Program-made: the position numbers and the translations under genes
Assembly: GCA_035444405.1 (NCBI GenBank)
Contig: DAOMOP010000067.1
Span: forward strand, 1 to 17,866
Source: DAOMOP01 sp035444405
GTDB lineage: Bacteria > Pseudomonadota > Gammaproteobacteria > Burkholderiales > Rhodocyclaceae
Reading direction: 5' to 3'
DNA length: 17,866 nt
Notes under the pieces: generated by a model
The model's database searches: none
Told to the model about the DNA's origin: nothing
The model's input: only the letters and a program-made list of their open reading frames with translations
Part shown: in pieces, positions 7,262 to 13,954 of the stretch
Layout of the letters: each line of letters opens with the position of its first letter
How positions within the stretch are numbered: position 1 is the stretch's first letter

Positions 7262-7330
7262 ATGCGCGGCGCGTTGATCTTGCATCCGCCGCGACCGCCG
7301 TCGGCCGGCCGCGGTGGAGTGCCAGCTTGA
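7262..7330 (+). CDS. Possible 22-residue small protein or leader peptide
   Basis: ATG 7262 is preceded, six bases away, by AGGAGGT (7249-7255), a full seven-base match to the anti-Shine-Dalgarno sequence and the strongest ribosome-binding site noticed in the window. The ORF ends at TGA 7328-7330 and would encode a Pro/Arg/Gly-rich peptide beginning MRGALILHPPRPP. It points towards the 3' end of the enoyl-CoA hydratase gene on the other strand. I recognise no homologue and see no convincing promoter. It could be a real small gene, a relic of a longer gene, or chance. Confidence 0.3.
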   Translation: MRGALILHPPRPPSAGRGGVPA

Positions 7331-7346
7331 TGCGCGAGCGGTGCGG

Positions 7347-8123
7347 CTACTTGTGGCTGAAGTTCGGCTTGCGCTTGTCGACGAATGCAGCCATGCCTTC
7401 CTTCTGGTCGTCGAGCGCGAAGGCAGCGTGGAAGACGCGGCGCTCGAACAGCAGGCCTTCGTTCAGGCTGCTCTCGAACGCCCGATTGACCGATTCCTTG
7501 ATCATCATCACGACGGGCAGGGAGAAGCCGGCGATCGTTGTCGCCGCCGAGAGGGCTTCGTCGAGCAGCTTGTCGGCAGGGACGACCCGGGCGACCAGCC
7601 CGGCCCGCTCGGCCTCGGTAGCGTCGATCATGCGCGCGGTCAGGCACATGTCCATCGCCTTGGCCTTGCCGATCGCACGCGGCAGCCGCTGCGTGCCGCC
7701 GGCGCCGGGCAGGATGCCGAGCTTGATCTCCGGCTGTCCGAACTTCGCCGTGTCGGCGGCGATGATCATGTCGCACATCATCGCCAGCTCGCAACCGCCG
7801 CCCAGCGCGAAACCGGCAACGGCCGCGATGACCGGCTTGCGGCAGGTCTTCACGCGCTCCCAGTTGCGCGTGATGTAGTCGCCCTTGTAGGCGTCCATGT
7901 ACGAGAAGCTCGCCATCGCGCCGATGTCGGCGCCGGCGGCGAAGGCTTTTTCCGAGCCGGTGATCACGATCGCGCCGATGTTCTCGTCCGCCTCGAAGGC
8001 ATCGAGGGCGGCGCCGACCTCGTCGACCAGGTCGTCGTTGAGTGCGTTGAGCGCCTTCGGGCGGTTCAGCGTGATCAGGCCGACACGGTCGCGGGTTTCG
8101 ACGAGGATGTTCTGGTAGCTCAT
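7347..8123 (-). CDS. Enoyl-CoA hydratase (crotonase family)
   Basis: Hydrates trans-2-enoyl-CoA to 3-hydroxyacyl-CoA, as in fatty-acid or aromatic-acid beta-oxidation. The 258-residue product is the normal crotonase length. Both catalytic glutamates are present at the standard 20-residue spacing: E112 in LGGGCELAM and E132 in GQPEIKLGILPGAGGTQRL. The oxyanion-hole segment is FAAGADI (61-67), and the C-terminus KRKPNF is typical. The start (ATG reading from 8123) has GGGAG upstream. It begins 26 bp after the lptA stop with no promoter between them, so it probably sits at the end of the kdsD-kdsC-lptC-lptA transcript, an unusual partner for LPS genes. Related names (paaF, ech, crt) cannot be separated by sequence alone. 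Its proximity to phasin may hint at a link with PHB or beta-oxidation. Confidence 0.94.
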   Translation of the reverse strand: MSYQNILVETRDRVGLITLNRPKALNALNDDLVDEVGAALDAFEADENIGAIVITGSEKAFAAGADIGAMASFSYMDAYKGDYITRNWERVKTCRKPVIAAVAGFALGGGCELAMMCDMIIAADTAKFGQPEIKLGILPGAGGTQRLPRAIGKAKAMDMCLTARMIDATEAERAGLVARVVPADKLLDEALSAATTIAGFSLPVVMMIKESVNRAFESSLNEGLLFERRVFHAAFALDDQKEGMAAFVDKRKPNFSHK

Positions 8124-8149
8124 GGGGTCTCCCTTGGTAACGTGGGTTG

Positions 8150-8689
8150 TTACTGGTTGGCGTCCGTAGTCGTGCTTTTGGGCTGGATCACGGCGCGCAC
8201 GCGAGCGTCGCTCGTGGCGCCCGAGGGCTGACTGCTGGCGAGGTATTTTTCGGTCAGCGCATCATATTCGATGTAGTGGCCGCGCACCTCGTCGCCGCCG
8301 GCCTTGACGTAGGCGCGATCGAAGAGCTTCGCGCGTTCGGTGCGCGTGTCGTATTCGATGCGCTCGGCTTCGCCCTCGATGAAATCGTTGCTGCCCTCAC
8401 GCTTTTGTCTGAAGCTGGCGAGGCGATTGCGGCTGCCGGTGGCGACCCCGGTCTGGAAGCCGTCGGCGCCTTGTGTCACGACCAGCCTGTCGCCGCGGAT
8501 GACCAGCGAGCCCTGCGTCAGCACGACGCTGCCTTCGAAGACGTGCGTGCGCGTGCGGTCGTCGACGCTGACGCGATCGGCTTCGATGTGGACCGGCTGC
8601 TCGCGGTCGGCACGCTCGGCGTGGGCCGGGGGGGGCGGCACGAGCAGCATGGCGACGAGCGACAGGGTCGATGCAAAGGCTTTCATCAT
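8150..8689 (-). CDS. lptA: LPS transport periplasmic protein LptA
   Basis: Periplasmic bridge protein of the Lpt machine that carries LPS from the inner to the outer membrane. The product has 179 residues with a cleavable signal peptide (hydrophobic run LSLVAMLLVPPPP, cleavage after AHA). The mature part is an OstA-type beta-jellyroll with the repeated pattern of LptA: IEADRVSVDDRTRTHVFEGS, LTQGSLVIRGDRLVV, then the second half IEGEAERIEYDTRTERAKLF and VRGHYIEYDALTEKY. Two adjacent ATG codons (8689 and 8686) fit; I take 8689, which overlaps the lptC stop by four bases (ATGA). The next gene downstream is an enoyl-CoA hydratase rather than lptB, the usual neighbour. Confidence 0.93.
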   Translation of the reverse strand: MMKAFASTLSLVAMLLVPPPPAHAERADREQPVHIEADRVSVDDRTRTHVFEGSVVLTQGSLVIRGDRLVVTQGADGFQTGVATGSRNRLASFRQKREGSNDFIEGEAERIEYDTRTERAKLFDRAYVKAGGDEVRGHYIEYDALTEKYLASSQPSGATSDARVRAVIQPKSTTTDANQ

Positions 8690-9267
8690 GGGGATTTTCG
8701 TGGTGATCGGGGCATCAGGACGCTGGCCTGGCCGATCAGCTCGAGCGTTCCGAAAAGGTTGTCGGCCCGCATCGCGTTGCCGCGTGCGATGCTGTCGCCG
8801 CGGGTCAGCACGACCGGCTCGTCGGTTGCGGCACGCTGGTCGTCCGGCCACAGGGTCAGCGTGTTCGAACTCAGGGTCAGGTCCGGGTTCCCGGCCAGAC
8901 CTTCGCGAAAGACCTCGACGTTGCCGACCAGCCACAGCACGTTACCGCCGTCGCGCGATTCGGCCCAGTCGGCGTCGATGCGCAACTCGCCGTCGGCCGT
9001 CATGTAGCGCAGGCGCGGTGCATCGAGTTCGGCGATGTCGCCGCGCGGATAGTGGGTGATCTTGTCCGCGACGAGCTCGTATTTCCGCTCGCCCTGCGCA
9101 TCGAAGCGGATCATGCGGATCTGTTCGCCGATGAAGTCCGGGAATTTGCGCGACTGTGCGGCCGCAGGCGGCTCATCGCTGCGTGTCGCCTGCTCGAGCC
9201 ACAGGGTCGCGGCGGCGAGCGCGGCCAGCGCGACAATGGGGTAGACACGGTCGAGCGGCAGCGGCAT
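8686..9267 (-). CDS. lptC: LPS export protein LptC
   Basis: Bitopic inner-membrane protein that passes LPS from the LptB2FG transporter to LptA. The 193-residue product has one N-terminal membrane helix (about residues 8-24, PIVALAALAAATLWL), then a periplasmic OstA-like fold with characteristic segments: F-D-A-Q-G around residue 55, ADKITHYPRGD, WLVGNVEVFREG and LSSNTLTLWPD. The start at 9267 places the helix correctly; the open frame further upstream is the shadow of kdsC. It begins 11 bp after the kdsC stop and overlaps lptA by four bases. Family sequence conservation is low, so the order kdsC-lptC-lptA carries much of the weight. Confidence 0.92.
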   Translation of the reverse strand: MPLPLDRVYPIVALAALAAATLWLEQATRSDEPPAAAQSRKFPDFIGEQIRMIRFDAQGERKYELVADKITHYPRGDIAELDAPRLRYMTADGELRIDADWAESRDGGNVLWLVGNVEVFREGLAGNPDLTLSSNTLTLWPDDQRAATDEPVVLTRGDSIARGNAMRADNLFGTLELIGQASVLMPRSPRKSP

Positions 9268-9278
9268 GGTCGGCGCTC

Positions 9279-9800
9279 TCAGTCCAGGTAGCCCTGCAGC
9301 ATCGCATGCAGCCGCCCCTGCGCGTCGAGCAGGTGGTCGCACACTTCCCGCACCGCGCCGTGTCCGCCGCCGCGCACCGTCACGTGGGTGACGTGACGCT
9401 TGACGAAATCGTGGCCGTCGCCCGGCGCGGCGGAAAATCCGCACGCCCGCAGGACAGGCAGGTCGACGACGTCGTCGCCCATGTAACCGGCATGACGGGG
9501 GTCGAGGCCGCGCCGCGCCAGCAAGGCGAGCAGGCAGCTGCGCTTGTCCGCGACGCCCATGTGCAGCTCGCCGATGCCGAGATTGGCGGCGCGCAGCTCC
9601 AGCGCGCGTGAGCTGCGTCCGCTGATGATCGCGACTTCGATGCCGGCGGCCTGGAGCATCTTGAGGCCGTGCCCATCGAGACTGGAGAAGGCCTTGATCT
9701 CGTCCCCGTTGGGCGTGAAGTAGAGGCTGCCGTCGGTCAGTACGCCGTCGACGTCGAAGCCCATCAGGCGCACGAGCGAGGCCGGATCGGAGTGCGCCAT
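9279..9800 (-). CDS. kdsC: 3-deoxy-D-manno-octulosonate 8-phosphate phosphatase
   Basis: Cytoplasmic HAD phosphatase that converts Kdo-8-phosphate to Kdo, the inner sugar of LPS. The 173-residue product is a cap-less HAD protein, as expected for KdsC. Motif I is FDVDGVLTDG (D16, D18), motif II is IISGRSSRALE, the motif III lysine is in GVADKRS, and motif IV is YMGDDVVDLPVL. It starts at ATG 9800, one base overlapping the kdsD stop (TGATG), so the two Kdo genes are coupled. It works directly after Kdo-8-phosphate synthase, whose gene (kdsA) is not in the window. Confidence 0.96.
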   Translation of the reverse strand: MAHSDPASLVRLMGFDVDGVLTDGSLYFTPNGDEIKAFSSLDGHGLKMLQAAGIEVAIISGRSSRALELRAANLGIGELHMGVADKRSCLLALLARRGLDPRHAGYMGDDVVDLPVLRACGFSAAPGDGHDFVKRHVTHVTVRGGGHGAVREVCDHLLDAQGRLHAMLQGYLD

Positions 9801-10795
9801 CAGATCACCTTGGCCTGCATCAGGTCGTGCGTGTTGAGTGCGCCGAGCAGCGCACCGGCGCCGTCGACGACGAGCAGCTGGCTGATGCGCAGACGCTCCA
9901 TCATCGCGGCCGCTTCGACCGCGAGCGCGTCCGGACCGATGTGCTGGGGGGCGCGCGTCATCACGTCGCCGAGGCGGCAGGCGTGTACATCGACACCGCG
10001 TTCGAGCGTGCGGCGCAGGTCGCCGTCGGTGAAGATGCCGGTCAGCCGATTGTCGTCATCGACCACCGCCGTCATGCCGAGTCCGCCGCGGCTCATCGCC
10101 AGCAGCGCTTCGGTCAGCGGTGCCGACTCGGGCAGCTGCGGCACCGCCCGGGCCGGACGCATGACGTCGCGCACGTGGGTGAGCAGGCGTCGGCCCAGCG
10201 CGCCGCCCGGGTGCGCGCGTGCGAAGTCGTCGCTGCTGAAGCCGCGCGCGTCGAGCAGCGCGACGGCGAGCGCGTCACCGAGCGCGAGGGCCGCAGTGGT
10301 GCTGGCGGTCGGGGCGAGATTGAGCGGGCACGCCTCTTCGCGCACGCCGGCGTCCAGGTGCACGTCGGCCTCGCGTGCAAGCGGTGAGCCGGGCCGGCCA
10401 GTGATCGCGATCAGACTCGCGCCCTGGCGCTTGACCAGCGGCACGATGGTCAGCAGCTCGTCGCTCGCGCCCGAATTCGACAGCGCGATCACGACGTCTT
10501 CGGCCGTGATCATGCCCAGATCGCCGTGCGCGGCCTCGGCGGCATGGACGAAATAGGCGGGTGTGCCGGTACTGGCGAGGGTGGCGGCAAGCTTGCGGCC
10601 GATGTGGCCGGACTTGCCGATGCCGGTGACGACGACGCGGCCACGTCGCCCGAGGATCAGCGCGACGGCGCGCTCGAAATCGGCACCGACGCGCTCGGCC
10701 AGCGCCGCCACGGCATCAGCTTCGATGCGCAACACCCGTTGCGCCATCACGATCGCGCGGCCGGCTGCGGCAGAGTGCTGCACGATATTCGTCAT
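9800..10795 (-). CDS. kdsD: Arabinose-5-phosphate isomerase (KdsD/KpsF family)
   Basis: Interconverts ribulose-5-phosphate and arabinose-5-phosphate, the first committed precursor of Kdo. The 331-residue product matches KdsD length. It has an N-terminal SIS sugar-isomerase domain (TGIGKSGHIGRKLAATLAST, then HAAEAAHGDLG and LSNSGASDE; EACPLNLAPTASTT) followed by two CBS domains (from about residue 205, with GIFTDGDLRR and LLGALNTHDLM). The start at 10795 (MTNIV) agrees with the family length; the frame stays open far upstream across mlaF on the other strand, which is a GC shadow. First gene of the kdsD-kdsC-lptC-lptA-enoyl-CoA hydratase run. A likely extended -10 promoter lies about 70 bp upstream. 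Confidence 0.96.
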   Translation of the reverse strand: MTNIVQHSAAAGRAIVMAQRVLRIEADAVAALAERVGADFERAVALILGRRGRVVVTGIGKSGHIGRKLAATLASTGTPAYFVHAAEAAHGDLGMITAEDVVIALSNSGASDELLTIVPLVKRQGASLIAITGRPGSPLAREADVHLDAGVREEACPLNLAPTASTTAALALGDALAVALLDARGFSSDDFARAHPGGALGRRLLTHVRDVMRPARAVPQLPESAPLTEALLAMSRGGLGMTAVVDDDNRLTGIFTDGDLRRTLERGVDVHACRLGDVMTRAPQHIGPDALAVEAAAMMERLRISQLLVVDGAGALLGALNTHDLMQAKVI

Positions 10796-10866
10796 TCTGA
10801 TGCGTCTGCGAGTCGAGTCAGGAACGGCGCCGGCTGCGGCGATATCGGCCGAGGGCGCGACGCGAG

Positions 10867-10875
10867 AGTATAGCA
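10867..10875 (-). promoter_or_regulatory. Extended -10 promoter candidate for kdsD
   Basis: Reads TGC-TATACT on the - strand (10875 to 10867), a TGn-extended -10 box, with no recognisable -35 hexamer upstream, which extended -10 promoters can do without. Start of transcription would be near 10860, about 65 nt before the kdsD ATG. Confidence 0.5.
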
Positions 10876-10948
10876 GAGCGAGTTCGCCGGCGCCGTGGGC
10901 CGCCGGATGGGACATGATGTCGCAGCGTGCTCCGTCGCGAGAGTGCTC

Positions 10949-10957
10949 TGATAGACT
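10949..10957 (+). promoter_or_regulatory. Extended -10 candidate at the mlaF start
   Basis: TGA-TAGACT on the + strand, directly abutting the first in-frame ATG of mlaF (10958). If used, transcription would start near 10964, after that ATG, and translation would have to begin further in, for example at TTG 10988. No good -35 box is seen. Could be chance. Confidence 0.3.
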
Positions 10958-11806
10958 ATGCGGTTTTACTGCTGCCGGTCGTCCGTCTTGCGGTCCCAAT
11001 CCGATACGCCTCTGGTCGTGCTCAAGGATGTGCGTTTCGCCTATGGCGAGCGCGAGATCCTGCGTGGAATCGATTTGTCGGTGCGGCGCGGACAGGTTGT
11101 CGGCATCATGGGCGGGAGCGGCTGCGGCAAGACGACGCTGCTGCGCCTGATCGGCGGGCAGCTGCGCGCCGGTGCCGGTGTGGTCAGCGTGGCCGGCCAC
11201 GATTTGTCGAAGCTGCGGCGCCGGGAGCTGTATGGGCTGCGCCGGCGCATGGGCATGCTGTTCCAGTTCGGCGCCTTGTTCACCGACATGACCGTGTTCG
11301 ACAACGTCGCCTTTCCGTTGCGCGAGCACACGGACCTGCCGCCCGAACTGGTGCGCGATCTGGTGCTGATGAAGCTCAACGCCGTCGGGCTGCGCGGCGC
11401 CGAGGCGCTCACGCCGGCCGAGCTTTCCGGTGGCATGGCGCGCCGCGTGGCGCTGGCGCGGGCGGTGGCGCTCGATCCGATGCTGATCATGTACGACGAG
11501 CCCTTCGCCGGCCTCGATCCGATCTCGCTCGGCGTGATCGGGCAGCTGATCCGGCGCCTCAACGACGCGCTCGGCGCGAGCTCGATCATGGTCACCCACG
11601 ATGTGCATGAGTCGTTGCAGATCGTCGATTACGTGTATTTCGTCTCCGACGGGCGCATCGTCGCGCAAGGCACGCCCGACGAGATCCGCGCCTCGCGCGA
11701 CGCGTTCGTGCACCAGTTCGTGCATGCGGAGGCCGACGGGCCGGTGCCGTTCCACTACCCGGCGCCACCGCTCGCGCAGAGCCTGCTCGGGGAGGGGCGC
11801 CCATGA
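10958..11806 (+). CDS. mlaF: Phospholipid ABC transporter ATP-binding protein MlaF
   Basis: ATPase of the inner-membrane MlaFEDB complex, which moves phospholipids between the inner and outer membranes. Motifs: Walker A GGSGCGKTT (52-60), Q-loop Q103, signature LSGGM (156-160), Walker B LIMYDEP (177-182) with D-loop GLD, and switch H214 in VTHD. The segment FQFGALFTDMTVFDNVAF is specific to MlaF-type proteins, and a C-terminal extension is present. The first 13 or so residues from ATG 10958 look non-homologous (MRFYCCRSS), and no ribosome-binding site precedes either ATG 10958 or TTG 10988; the protein proper begins about SDTPLVVLKDV. The stop overlaps mlaE by four bases. The gene heads an operon divergent from kdsD, as in the corresponding gammaproteobacterial locus. 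Confidence 0.95.
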   Translation: MRFYCCRSSVLRSQSDTPLVVLKDVRFAYGEREILRGIDLSVRRGQVVGIMGGSGCGKTTLLRLIGGQLRAGAGVVSVAGHDLSKLRRRELYGLRRRMGMLFQFGALFTDMTVFDNVAFPLREHTDLPPELVRDLVLMKLNAVGLRGAEALTPAELSGGMARRVALARAVALDPMLIMYDEPFAGLDPISLGVIGQLIRRLNDALGASSIMVTHDVHESLQIVDYVYFVSDGRIVAQGTPDEIRASRDAFVHQFVHAEADGPVPFHYPAPPLAQSLLGEGRP

Positions 11807-12597
11807 ACGGTGTGAACGGAACGCTGCGCTGGCTCGGTGCGCTGGTGACCAATGGCGTGTGGCGGCTGGGTTTTGCGGCACGCTTCTTCGCGCTGCTGCT
11901 CGTGTATTCGGGGCAGTCGCTGCGGCGCGTGCATCTGACGATTCGCGAGATCTACTTCAGCGGCGTGCTGTCGCTGCTGATCATCGTCGTGTCGGGCCTG
12001 TTCGTCGGCATGGTGCTGGGCCTGCAGGGGTACGAGACGCTGCAGCGGTTCGGCTCCGGGGACGCGCTCGGCGTGCTCGTGGCCTTGTCGCTGGTGCGCG
12101 AGCTCGGCCCGGTGGTGGCGGCGCTGCTGTTCGCCAGCCGCGCCGGGTCGGCGGTGACGGCCGAGATCGGCCTGATGAAGACAACCGAGCAGCTGAAGGC
12201 GATGGACATGATGGCGGTCAACCCGATCGCCCGCGTGGCCGCGCCGCGTTTCTGGGGCGGCGTGATCTCGATGCCGCTGCTGGCGGGCATTTTCTCGGCG
12301 ATGGGGGTGTTCGGCGGCTGGCTGATCGGTGTCGTGTTCATCGGCGTCGATGAAGGCGCGTTCTGGGCTCAGATGCAGTCGGCCGTCGATTTTCGCTACG
12401 ACGTGCTCAACGGCATCATCAAGAGCGTCGTCTTCGGCATCGCCGTGTCGCTGATCGCGGTGTTCGAGGGTTACGACTGCACGCCCACGGCCGAAGGCGT
12501 CTCGCGTGCGATCACGCGTACGGTCGTCAGCTCGGCGCTGGCGATCCTGGCGCTCGATTTCGTACTCACTTCTTTCATGTTCCGGGGGCAGTCATGA
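11803..12597 (+). CDS. mlaE: Phospholipid ABC transporter permease MlaE
   Basis: Integral membrane permease of the MlaFEDB complex. The 264-residue product is the expected MlaE/Ttg2B length, with an amphipathic N-terminal helix and about five membrane helices: roughly residues 47-70 (GVLSLLIIVVSGLFVGMVL), 83-108, 140-175, 190-215 and 235-260. The family coupling segment is EIGLMKTTEQLKAMDMM, followed by NPIARVAAPRFWGG. Its ATG overlaps the mlaF stop (ATGA), and its TGA overlaps the mlaD start in the same way, which indicates translational coupling of the complex. Confidence 0.96.
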   Translation: MNGVNGTLRWLGALVTNGVWRLGFAARFFALLLVYSGQSLRRVHLTIREIYFSGVLSLLIIVVSGLFVGMVLGLQGYETLQRFGSGDALGVLVALSLVRELGPVVAALLFASRAGSAVTAEIGLMKTTEQLKAMDMMAVNPIARVAAPRFWGGVISMPLLAGIFSAMGVFGGWLIGVVFIGVDEGAFWAQMQSAVDFRYDVLNGIIKSVVFGIAVSLIAVFEGYDCTPTAEGVSRAITRTVVSSALAILALDFVLTSFMFRGQS

Positions 12598-13067
12598 GCC
12601 GTGCCACGCTCGATCTGTGGGTGGGAGTGTTTGTCGTCGCAGGTTTTGCGGCCTTGCTGTTCCTGGCCTTGCGCGTCGGCAACCTCGCGAGCGTCGACCT
12701 GTCGGAAACCTATACCGTGAGGGCTCAGTTCGACAACATCGGGGGGCTCAAGGTGCGCGCGCCGGTCAAGAGTGCCGGGGTGGTCGTCGGGCGTGTTGCC
12801 GACATCCGCTTCGACACGCACAGCTACCGTGCCGATGTGACGCTCGCGATCGCGACGCGCTACGAGTTCCCGAGTGACACGATCGCCTCGATCCTGACCT
12901 CCGGCCTGCTCGGCGAGCAATACGTGGGGTTGGATCCCGGTGGCGACATCGAGATGCTGCGCTCGGGCGACGCGCTGCAGATCACCCAGTCGGCCGTGGT
13001 GCTCGAGAAGCTGATAGGGCAGTTCCTGTTCGACCGCGCGTCTGCGCCACCCGCGCAGACGCAATGA
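12594..13067 (+). CDS. mlaD: Phospholipid-binding MCE protein MlaD
   Basis: Periplasmic MCE-domain subunit anchored in the inner membrane; it forms a hexameric ring on MlaE that guides phospholipids. The 157-residue product has one N-terminal helix (about residues 7-25, VGVFVVAGFAALLFLALRV), then a single MCE domain starting YTVRAQFDNIGGLKVRAPVK and continuing through GVVVGRVADI, with TSGLLGEQYVGLDPGGD. The C-terminal helix segment ends in a short Ala/Pro/Gln tail, making it somewhat shorter than the E. coli protein (183 residues). Start overlaps mlaE by four bases; 30 bp separate it from mlaA. Confidence 0.95.
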   Translation: MSRATLDLWVGVFVVAGFAALLFLALRVGNLASVDLSETYTVRAQFDNIGGLKVRAPVKSAGVVVGRVADIRFDTHSYRADVTLAIATRYEFPSDTIASILTSGLLGEQYVGLDPGGDIEMLRSGDALQITQSAVVLEKLIGQFLFDRASAPPAQTQ

Positions 13068-13097
13068 ATGTGGTAACCGACAACAAAGAGAACAATC

Positions 13098-13949
13098 ATG
13101 ACGACCCGATTTCCCCGACCGTCTTTTGCGGTCACCGTGCTCGCCTGTCTCGCCCTGGTCCTGGGCGGCTGTGCGACACGCGTGCCGAACCCCGACGACC
13201 CGCTCGAGCGCCTCAACCGCGCGATGTTCAGCTTCAACGAGGGCGTGGACAAGGCCGTGCTGCGCCCGGCCGCCCAAGTCTACGATACCGTCACGCCGCA
13301 GCCGGTGCGCACCGGTGTCGGCAACTTCTTCAGCAATCTCGGCGACCTGTGGATCGGCTTCAACAACATGTTGCAGGGCAAGTTCGGCGACGGCTTTTCC
13401 GACTGGATGCGTTTCGGGCTGAACTCGACGTTCGGCATCGTCGGACTGCTCGATGTCGCCACCGAGGCCGGGCTGCCCAAGAACGATGAAGATCTCGGGC
13501 AGACGCTCGCCGTCTGGGGGGTCGGCGAGGGGGCCTTCGTGGTACTGCCGTTCTTCGGCCCGCGCACGCTGCGTGACGCCGCTGTGCTGCCGGTCGACAT
13601 GAAGGGCGATCAGGTGTGGACGGTCGATCACGTGGCCACGCGCAATACCTTCACCGCCTTGCGCCTCGTGCATAACCGGGCGAACCTGCTCGGTCTGGAC
13701 AAGACCTTCGACGAAGCCTCGCTCGACAAGTACGCCTTCATGCGCGACTTCTACCTGCAGCAGCGCCGCTACAAGGTGCACGACGGTGCGCCACCCATCG
13801 AGTACGAGGATTTCAACGGCGACGGCCTGGGACCACAGACGGGCAATGCGTCCGCGGCCGATCGGGTTGCGCACGCCGCCCTCGGGCGTCTTGAATTGAT
13901 CGATGCGGCCGAGGTCGACCATGCATCGAAACCGCTCGTGAGCAGGTGA
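13098..13949 (+). CDS. mlaA: Outer-membrane lipoprotein MlaA (VacJ)
   Basis: Outer-membrane lipoprotein that removes mislocalised phospholipids from the outer leaflet and hands them to MlaC. The 283-residue product has a lipoprotein signal peptide with lipobox LGGC (Cys at residue 26), followed by the VacJ signature NPDDPLERLNRAMFSFNEGV. Further family blocks are VGNFFSNLGDLWIGFNNMLQGK, FGLNSTFGIVGLLDVATEAGL and LPFFGPRTLRDA. The start ATG 13098 has AAAGAGA upstream. In E. coli mlaA is unlinked to the mla operon; here it lies between mlaD and mlaC. Lipidation of this protein would require the Lnt encoded at the left end of the window. Confidence 0.96.
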   Translation: MTTRFPRPSFAVTVLACLALVLGGCATRVPNPDDPLERLNRAMFSFNEGVDKAVLRPAAQVYDTVTPQPVRTGVGNFFSNLGDLWIGFNNMLQGKFGDGFSDWMRFGLNSTFGIVGLLDVATEAGLPKNDEDLGQTLAVWGVGEGAFVVLPFFGPRTLRDAAVLPVDMKGDQVWTVDHVATRNTFTALRLVHNRANLLGLDKTFDEASLDKYAFMRDFYLQQRRYKVHDGAPPIEYEDFNGDGLGPQTGNASAADRVAHAALGRLELIDAAEVDHASKPLVSR

Positions 13950-13954
13950 AACGG

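Larger units (their letters stand above)
6936..7346. other. 411-bp intergenic stretch between phasin and enoyl-CoA hydratase
   Basis: No conserved protein gene is recognisable here. The half next to phasin holds the promoter and operator-like sites and is clearly less GC-rich than the genes. The rest holds a third TGCGTCGCA site (7233-7241) and a 22-codon ORF with a perfect Shine-Dalgarno sequence on the + strand. A GC-rich imperfect hairpin (about 7286-7317) lies 30 bp beyond the enoyl-CoA hydratase stop, but no U-tract follows it on that strand. I see no tRNA or known ncRNA. Confidence 0.7.

Noticed and set aside
7286..7317. GC-rich imperfect hairpin downstream of the hydratase gene
   Set aside because: About 11 bp with a mismatch and a wobble, but no run of T follows on the - strand; not convincing as an intrinsic terminator.
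8136..8152. Small inverted repeat GTAAC-N7-GTTAC between lptA and the hydratase gene
   Set aside because: The stem is only five base pairs, has no U-tract and overlaps the lptA stop; too weak for a terminator.
10796..11881. Upstream extension of the kdsD frame by 362 codons
   Set aside because: The extension is antisense to mlaF and crosses the divergent promoter region; KdsD has its normal length from 10795.
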